NCBI GenBank assembly: GCA_003991915.1
Contig: RQTK01000509.1
Location: 233,348 to 297,347, forward strand
Length of the DNA: 64,000 bases
Direction of reading: 5' to 3'
Source of the DNA: Elysia chlorotica
Lineage: Eukaryota; Mollusca; Gastropoda; Plakobranchidae
Under the pieces are notes generated by a model. That model worked only from the letters and a program-made list of their open reading frames with translations, made no database searches and had not been told where the DNA came from. The position numbers and the translations under genes were made by a program. Of the stretch, positions 52,630 through 64,000 are shown piece after piece. How positions within the stretch are numbered: position 1 is the first letter of the stretch; each line of letters opens with the position of its first letter.

Positions 52630-52904
52630 ATCAAATGAAACAGAAATTTTCAGCTTATAGCTGATAGCTTTTTTGTTGTAGTTTTGCTTTTTAATATGAA
52701 AAAAATTGTGCAATTTTTTTAACCCTATATAAAAAATTTTAAAAATATACATTTGTTATAATTTTTAAATGCTGTTTTATTTTGATAGCCATAAAAATTG
52801 CAATTTTGTCTTCATGATATTTCCATATTTTGTGTGTTAAGTCTACTGAAGGAAAACAAAGTATGCTAAAAACTAAAACAAATGCTTAATTTTTCAAAAG
52901 TTTT

Positions 52905-53070
52905 GAAAATTGAATTCAATTTTTTGTTATAGTGAACGTTCAGAAAAACTTAAGTATCAAGGTAGACAATTTGAACTCTTTAAGATCGAAAATTGAATTC
53001 AATTTTTTGTTATAGTGAACGTTCAGAAAAACTTAAGTATCAAGGTAGACAATTTGAACTCTTTAAGATC
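52905..53070. repeat. 83-bp perfect tandem duplication over a splice acceptor
   Basis: Units 52905-52987 and 52988-53070 are identical by eye. Each contains the TTATAG acceptor and the start of the exon. The first copy leads to an in-frame TGA; only the second gives the open exon. Confidence 0.9.
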
Positions 53071-55341
53071 GTATCAAAGGAGCCTCCGTTGATTGGGAGG
53101 GTCAAGGACAGTCGGATCAACAGAACGCCCTTTGCTTCAGACTTTGTAGTCGAAACTTACCATGTCCAAAGGTAGAAATAGACCCTGCCTTTAAGAGTTA
53201 GTGTGCAAGTTTTACACAAACTCCTTAATGTTAGTTGCACATTCCCCCTCAACATACTTGTCCCTGAATAACCCGGACTAGAAAATTGATATTGATAATT
53301 GAAAAAAAAAATGTTACCTACACAGTAAGATTTTGCATGTAAGAGATATAAAAAGAAGTAAAACAGATAAATAAACCATGAATATAACATATCTAAATGT
53401 AAAATAAAAGCAACAGTAGTGAAGAAATCAATCTCTTACATGTAAAATCTTAGTGTGTAGGTACAATTTCTTTTTTTTTCAATTTAGTCAAAGTTTTTCC
53501 TCTGATGAAGGCTTAAGGCCGAAAGCTTACATGTTTGTATCGTTTTGTATTCTTAGAATTTTTTTTTTTTTTGGTGCCTTGCATATTATGTAAACAATGA
53601 TTAAAAGGGCGCAAATTAAATCAGAAAAAATGTATGGGGAAAATTTCAGAGAAAAGCGAAAAAGGGCTTCCATGTATGCTGCAGATTGTTTAAGAACTCC
53701 CTAACTTTCAAGCAGGAAGCTTAGCTCTGCAAAATTGAATTTTGTATAAGATGGATCCAGATCAGTCTGTTGTAGACCTATGGTAGAATCTCTGAGGGAC
53801 TCCTTAGAAGTTTATTTTATCCCAAGTTTACAATAAACAGTGGCTGTAAAGTAAGTGAGAAGGGAATTTGTTTTTTGGAAATAATTTATACAAAGTCATA
53901 ATTAAACAGATTCCACTAAATACATCTGTATTCTGGAAATACTTTCACCAAATTTTTCTTATCCTAGCTCATATTAAGCATTTACGGGATAGAACTAGTC
54001 TTTGATGGCGGACAAAGTGGTCCAATGGTAGAGTACAAGGCTTTTATTGATGGAAGATTGTGGGTTTCATCCCAAACTGAACACCTTGTTGATTAGATCA
54101 GTGCCAGTAAGGTGTGACTGGCCAAGTCCTAGCTATCCAACTCCAAGGTGTCCCTCACCATACAGTAGCCTTTTAGAACACCTAGCAAACATTTAACTAG
54201 GTGGAATCTTCAAATTCTCCTGTCCCAGTTTTGCATTTCCATCAGGCACACATGCTCAGCAATATTTTTACCACAATCCATGTTTTCATCTAATAATAAC
54301 TGCCAAGCTTATAGCTCATCAAAAGAGGGGAAAAAATCACTCTGGTCTAGTCTTTTTTTGCACAGATTTGTATTGTTTTGATCTGTATTTTTTTTAATTT
54401 TTTTTTATGTACTTTGATTTTGTTCAAAGTTGTGTCATGATTAAAAAAGGTATATTTTGTGAAGAGCAGAGATAGTAGCCATGTTAGAGTTAGGGGTTTT
54501 TCTGGAGGCCACAGGCTAATCCTAAAGCTTAGTTTAATTGGACTCTGTAATATTCCTGGCATATTTCAAAGTCAAATTGCCAAGTTTTGGAAGAAGCTAT
54601 TAAAAATGTGACAATAATGTTAAATGTCTGTGTAATATATTTATCTCTGGCTGTGATTTTATACCAGGTGTAATACTTTGCTTTTACTAACAAAACGAAA
54701 ACATGTATGTACAGAATTTGTTGTAAAACCAATCATTTTTGTCTTTAAATTATTTATCAATATTTTATGATGTACTTAAAATACATTACTGGGAATAAAT
54801 CTCCTGTCTGAAAAGGTAGTTTAGACTACCATTAAAAAACATTTGATATTTTATACAGTGAGAAGAAGATCAGTTTGACTTTGACCCTGTGCTTTAAAAT
54901 TAAAATGGAAAACCACACAGATTTTTGTATTATGTTTTGCGGCTGCAGTTTATGGCTTTCTGGAGGGAATAGTCAAATGCAATGAAGCTTGGTAAAGTAG
55001 CTTATAGAACTGTTTATGTGGGAAAAAATTACACTTCTGCATTATGTCCATAAGCTTCCAACTCGTTTAATCGATCTAAGTACATGTACTCTATATTCGA
55101 TTTACAAATTTATTTACGAAACTATTGGTTCATATGGAATAGAATATTTTTACTTTTAAATTATATATATTCATTGAAGAAGAACCACCCTCACCATGTT
55201 GTTTAATTTTCTATGGCTGTCTTTTTTGGCAGTGACATTAATCTTAAGCCTGGTTTAAGTTTCCATGAAAGTCACACAGAGTTCCAGTACAAGCACACAG
55301 CGTCAATCCAGTCGTGCAATGTCCTAACTACATTTTTGTGA
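53016..55341 (+). CDS. Unrecognised gene, two 3' exons
   Basis: Exon 53016-53171 opens after a TTATAG acceptor and ends at AAAG|gtagaa. Exon 55233-55341 opens after a pyrimidine-rich TTTTTTGGCAG and ends in TGA. The phases fit (2 bases plus 1), giving 51 aa, one junction residue (Ser), then 35 aa: ...PPLIGRVKDSRINRTPF...ETYHVQ-S-DINLKPGLSFHES...LTTFL. I do not recognise the family. No ATG is found in the 390 bases between the INPP1 stop and the first exon, so earlier exons are either inside or before INPP1, or the transcript is a readthrough or pseudogene. The acceptor region is part of an 83-bp tandem duplication; only the downstream acceptor gives an open frame. The strongly codon-like second exon is the best argument for a real gene. 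Confidence 0.5.
53314..53464. repeat. Foldback repeat, 33-bp arms
   Basis: The left arm 53314-53346 and right arm 53432-53464 are reverse complements with few mismatches (CTACACAGTAAGATTTTGCA versus CTACACACTAAGATTTTACA). The spacer is 85 bases. Likely a small foldback element. Confidence 0.65.
53502..53524 (+). other. Hammerhead-like core motif in a repeat end
   Basis: CTGATGA (53502) and GAAA (53521) flank a short GGC/GCC hairpin. This is the conserved core order of hammerhead ribozymes, which occur in Penelope-like and related retroelements. Convincing stems I and III are not visible, so activity is unlikely or unproven. Confidence 0.3.
54008..54145 (+). repeat. SINE family 2, copy b
   Basis: tRNA-like head AAGTGGTCCAATGGTAGAGT (A-box) and GTGGGTTTCATCCC (B-box-like), then a body with GATCAGTGCCAGTAAGGTGT. 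It lies in the intron between the two exons of the unrecognised gene. The D- and T-arm-like spacing is tRNA-like, but no full acceptor stem forms, so this is not a functional tRNA. Confidence 0.55.
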
Positions 55342-56260
55342 AAACCAAAGATTATTACTTCTGATTAACCAAACTATCATATCCTCTTTGAGAATTTATA
55401 GGCTATTGCATTTTCTCCTATCTACATTTTATCATCAATTTTGAGTTGCATACTGTCCAAAACAGGATTTTTTTATGGATAAATTCCTATCTTAGTAAAA
55501 GCCAATGAGAATGATCAAAATTGTCAAAAATGTTCTCAACAAAATGGCAGTGTCGATAAATGTCCATGTTATAGCAGAGCGGCAATGTTCAGTTTTTATT
55601 GAATAGCTGTCCGCAGATGAAGATTCCTTTAAATTTTAAACAGCAAATCTAAGCTTGTTTAGTTGACTTTGTAAGGAAATTCTGAAACTTACATAATCAG
55701 AAGAAAATAAAACGCTTTTAAAAGTCTAGATCTACATTAGATCTGTGTGCGAAAAAGGCATATAGATCTAGATTTGGACTAGACTCTAGATCTATCAGGG
55801 AAAGGTTTCTTTTCTAGATCTATTATATAGGCCTAAGTCACCTTTTTCCTGTTAGATCTAGAGTCTAGCCATGATCTAAATCTAGATATTTAGTTGTATA
55901 AAAATTACTTCATACATAGCCTACATTTAAATATAAAAAAAAACGTACAAACTAGAACTACTACCCATGTCTTTTTGTATGAAAACCACATTGCAATACA
56001 TTTTATTTTAATCTTCACCTACAGCTTTATTTGCTAAGCTAAGCAGATCTAGTAGAAGAAATGCAGATAAAAATATATGTCACCAACAAGTGGGCTGAAG
56101 GCATGCCTTGGTGCCTAATATCAAGTCATTTGTGATAAGCTTACATGTAGTTCTTGATGATTTTCTATTTATTTAGTTGTGGTAAAGCTGCAGATAAAGG
56201 GGGCTATTATTGGAGAAAGGCTTATTAAATACATGTTATTGTGAGATGAAATTTTAAATT

Positions 56261-57024
56261 AGTTCTCTAGCTGAGTTTAGTGAAAACTATTTCAGAAATA
56301 GTGTATGCATGGGTTCGACAAGGTAATATTTTACAATAATGCAAAAAATATAAAGAACAAATGACAACATTTGAACTCTTTTTTTTTTTTTTTCATTTTA
56401 ATACTAAATAACATTACAGTGCAAGTAAACCTATCAATAATTGCTTTGAAAACATGATGAACAGAGACTATTGTGCACTTAAATATCCTTTATACTGGTG
56501 TTTCTACACACCTATATCATTATCATTACACAATATTGGCATACAATGTATCTTGAAAAATATTTCAAGAATGAAAAGGCAGCCTGTTATTCATTTTTAT
56601 AAAAGCATGTGTAAAAATATACTTCAAAATCTTTGTAATAGATCACACATACATAAGTATTATAATAGCATACACTATTTCTGAAATAGTTTTCACTAAA
56701 CTCAGCTAGAGAACTATTTTTACACATGCTTTTATAAAAATGAATAAAAGGCTGCCTTTTCATTCTTGAAATATTTTTCAAGATACATTGTATGCCAATA
56801 TTGTGTAATGATAATGATATAGGTGTGTAGAAACACCAGTATAAAGGATATTTAAGTGCACAATAGTCTCTGTTCATCATGTTTTCAAAGCAATTATTGA
56901 TAGGTTTACTTGCACTGTAATGTTATTTAGTATTAAAATGAAAAAAAAAAAAAAGAGTTCAAATGTTGTCATTTGTTCTTTATATTTTTTGCATTATTGT
57001 ACAATATTACCTTGTCGAACCCAT
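56261..57024. repeat. Interleaved inverted duplication (A-B-spacer-A'-B')
   Basis: A 56261-56308 is the exact reverse complement of A' 56668-56715. B 56309-56619 is the reverse complement of B' 56715-57024 with a few mismatches and a shorter A-run. The order is A B A' B', not the B' A' of a simple palindrome. The segment from B to A' is therefore the reverse complement of an A-spacer-B' block. Confidence 0.9.
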
Positions 57025-57035
57025 AACGCACACAA

Positions 57036-58142
57036 ATGGATAAAATTGAAACTGAAGCATACGATCTTGAGATGACAAAGCTTTACTCAGAATTAAGTAA
57101 GTACTACCAACACATTATCCTGCTGTTGGTAAAAACTATGAAAATCAAGGTTCTATCTAGTATAATTTACGCGATGCAAACTAGGCATCAATTAAAAGTC
57201 GGATGGTCGACATTTTGTTCTGTAGGCTGCATTGAATAATAATTTTTAAAAAAAGTAATGTTTAAATACATATGAAGCTTTCTACTCATACCTTATCATG
57301 TTTGCAGGTTTGAAATAAACTTAAGTTAATAAAGCAGCTTATTTTTTCTGAATGGAATGCAATTCAATCTATCTACATTGTACATTGTACTATAGTTTGA
57401 TGGCATCAAAGCTTGTGGATCCATCTGAAATATACCTCCAAAACACTAACCAACTTAATAATGTCTTCCTTCAAAGCCAACTTGTCTGGTATTTTTGTTA
57501 AGTTACACGCTTTTAGTTTTGCCTGCTCTCATTATTACCGTTATAATCATTTTTTCATGTGTGCTCTCCAGTCCTTATCTTTCTAAATATGTTGCCCTTT
57601 GCTTTCTCCTGTTGGTTGTTTCAGCAGAAGCTGAAACTTTACAGCAATTTCAACGGTTTAATCATCCCATGATCTCAGCAGTTATAAAAAACACCACAAT
57701 TTTCAGAAATAGGCTAGACCATTAATAATTTTGTGCAAGTTTGATCTAATCAGTTTTAGGCATAATTTGTGTTGAAAATATTAAACAAAAAAAAATGGGT
57801 GCTTTGATAATTATTTTTCAAAAATTATTGTTAAGCAGAGCCAGAAATGTACCGGTATACCTTTTACTTATATATTCATTCATTTGTGCCAGACTTTTTT
57901 CATTCAAGTCTTAGCAAAGTATAAAAACTATATACATGTACCAAGTTATGTAAGGCCTGACTTGCCACAAATAACTTGATGAGGTCAACTTTTTGTGAAG
58001 ACAACCATTGAAATAGTGTTTTTACCAGGAACAGCCAAGTCAGCCAGAGATATTTGTTATTGTCAAATCAAGTGAATTTTACGAGCAGGCTAACTTTGAA
58101 GCTGTATTGAAAAATTCATCTGCACAAGGAAATAAAAAGTGA
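57036..58142 (+). CDS. Candidate small gene, exon fragments only
   Basis: A start codon at 57036 opens a 20-codon acidic stretch (MDKIETEAYDLEMTKLYSEL) ending in a strong donor, TTAA|gtaagt. An exon-like segment at 58029-58142 follows a CAG acceptor and encodes EQPSQPEIFVIVKSSEFYEQ and 17 further residues before TGA. The phases of the two do not join directly; a bridging segment at about 57625-57673 (EAETLQQFQRFNHPM) fits the first junction but has only a weak donor. An alternative is splicing to 59065-59111 (LYDQRLEKLLHLSTR), which also fits in phase. I do not recognise the product. The start lies 12 bases after the large inverted duplication. Confidence 0.25.
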
Positions 58143-63714
<5,572 letters not shown>

Positions 63715-63831
63715 TCACAAAATAACACATTTTATCTTCTTGCTTGTCCTATTCTTGTTTTGCTTGCCATTGCTTTGTCTGCTAGCTTCCATTTTTCTTG
63801 ATCTGATCTCTCTCATCAAATCGTAAAACAC
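63715..63831 (-). CDS. RAL: Ral small GTPase, last coding exon (gene continues outside window)
   Basis: The minus strand reads acceptor CAG then VFYDLMREIRSRKMEAS... to a stop, 38 aa. VFYDLMREIR matches the last helix of RalA/RalB (VFFDLMREIR), followed by a lysine-rich hypervariable tail and a CAAX box CVIL, predicted to be geranylgeranylated because of the terminal Leu. Ral GTPases act at membranes in exocyst-dependent secretion and signalling. The vertebrate tail ends RCCIL or RCCLL; here only one cysteine is present. All G1-G5 motifs are in exons to the right of the window. An AATAAA on the minus strand at about 63466 could end the transcript; longer 3' UTRs are possible. RalA versus RalB cannot be assigned in an invertebrate. 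Confidence 0.9.
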   Translation of the reverse strand: MFYDLMREIRSRKMEASRQSNGKQNKNRTSKKIKCVIL

Positions 63832-64000
63832 CTGTATTGAGAGACGGGGGAAAATAGATAATTAGCCTGGAAAACAGAATGCAAATATGGTAGGATCTCT
63901 TGGATGTTCCTACTTGTTTATGTAGAAATTCTGAGATGCCCTTGCATAAACATATTAATTTCTCACTTTTAAAAAAAAATGTTTTGTCTATGGAGCCAAT

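Noticed and set aside
54008-54065. Possible tRNA gene
   Set aside because: A- and B-box-like segments but no acceptor stem and a SINE-type body downstream.
56454-56880. Near-identical frames on both strands (MMNRDYCALKYP...)
   Set aside because: They are the two arms of the inverted duplication; no homology or splice support for coding.

Overview
This is an animal nuclear DNA window: AT-rich, with split genes whose introns obey GT-AG, long CT/GA, GTT and CA microsatellites, degenerate non-LTR reverse transcriptases, tRNA-derived SINE-like repeats and one 194-N assembly gap. The gene set (AGGF1, INPP1, a Ral GTPase, a MADF/BESS protein) and the abundance of TCTAGATCTAGATC-type motifs and SINEs suggest a lophotrochozoan, most likely a gastropod mollusc. 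The species call is inference, not something read directly.

Layout. 1-22.1 kb is gene-poor and repeat-rich. It holds a 30-bp minisatellite, a broken reverse transcriptase on the minus strand (10.9-12.4 kb), further retroelement tails (15.1-17.3 kb), several SINE copies, two copies of a small palindromic element, and two promoter-like stretches without an attached gene. 23.2-35.8 kb is a complete 12-exon AGGF1 homologue on the minus strand (782 aa: coiled coil, OCRE-like aromatic repeats, FHA, G-patch). Its introns carry a pogo/Tigger-like element, SINEs and the gap. 38.4-43.3 kb, divergent from AGGF1, is a six-exon plus-strand gene (381 aa) joining a FAR1-type zinc DNA-binding domain to a MADF-like domain and a BESS motif. 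48.6-52.6 kb is a complete five-exon INPP1 (inositol polyphosphate 1-phosphatase, 389 aa). 53.0-55.3 kb holds two exons of an unrecognised plus-strand gene whose 5' acceptor has been tandemly duplicated. 56.26-57.02 kb is an inverted duplication with an interleaved A-B-A'-B' order that looks like a template-switch product. 57.0-58.1 kb has weak exon candidates for a small gene. 63.7-63.8 kb is the last coding exon of a Ral GTPase on the minus strand; the rest of that gene lies beyond the window.

The genes do not form a pathway. AGGF1 is an RNA-processing/nuclear-type protein, the FAR1-MADF-BESS product is probably a DNA-binding regulator, INPP1 acts in inositol phosphate recycling and Ral in vesicle and small-GTPase signalling. 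No CRISPR, operon or prokaryotic feature is present. The most interesting items are the FAR1-MADF-BESS architecture, the interleaved inverted duplication, the duplicated splice acceptor, and a recurring pattern of perfect or near-perfect short tandem duplications that could be biology or assembly error.
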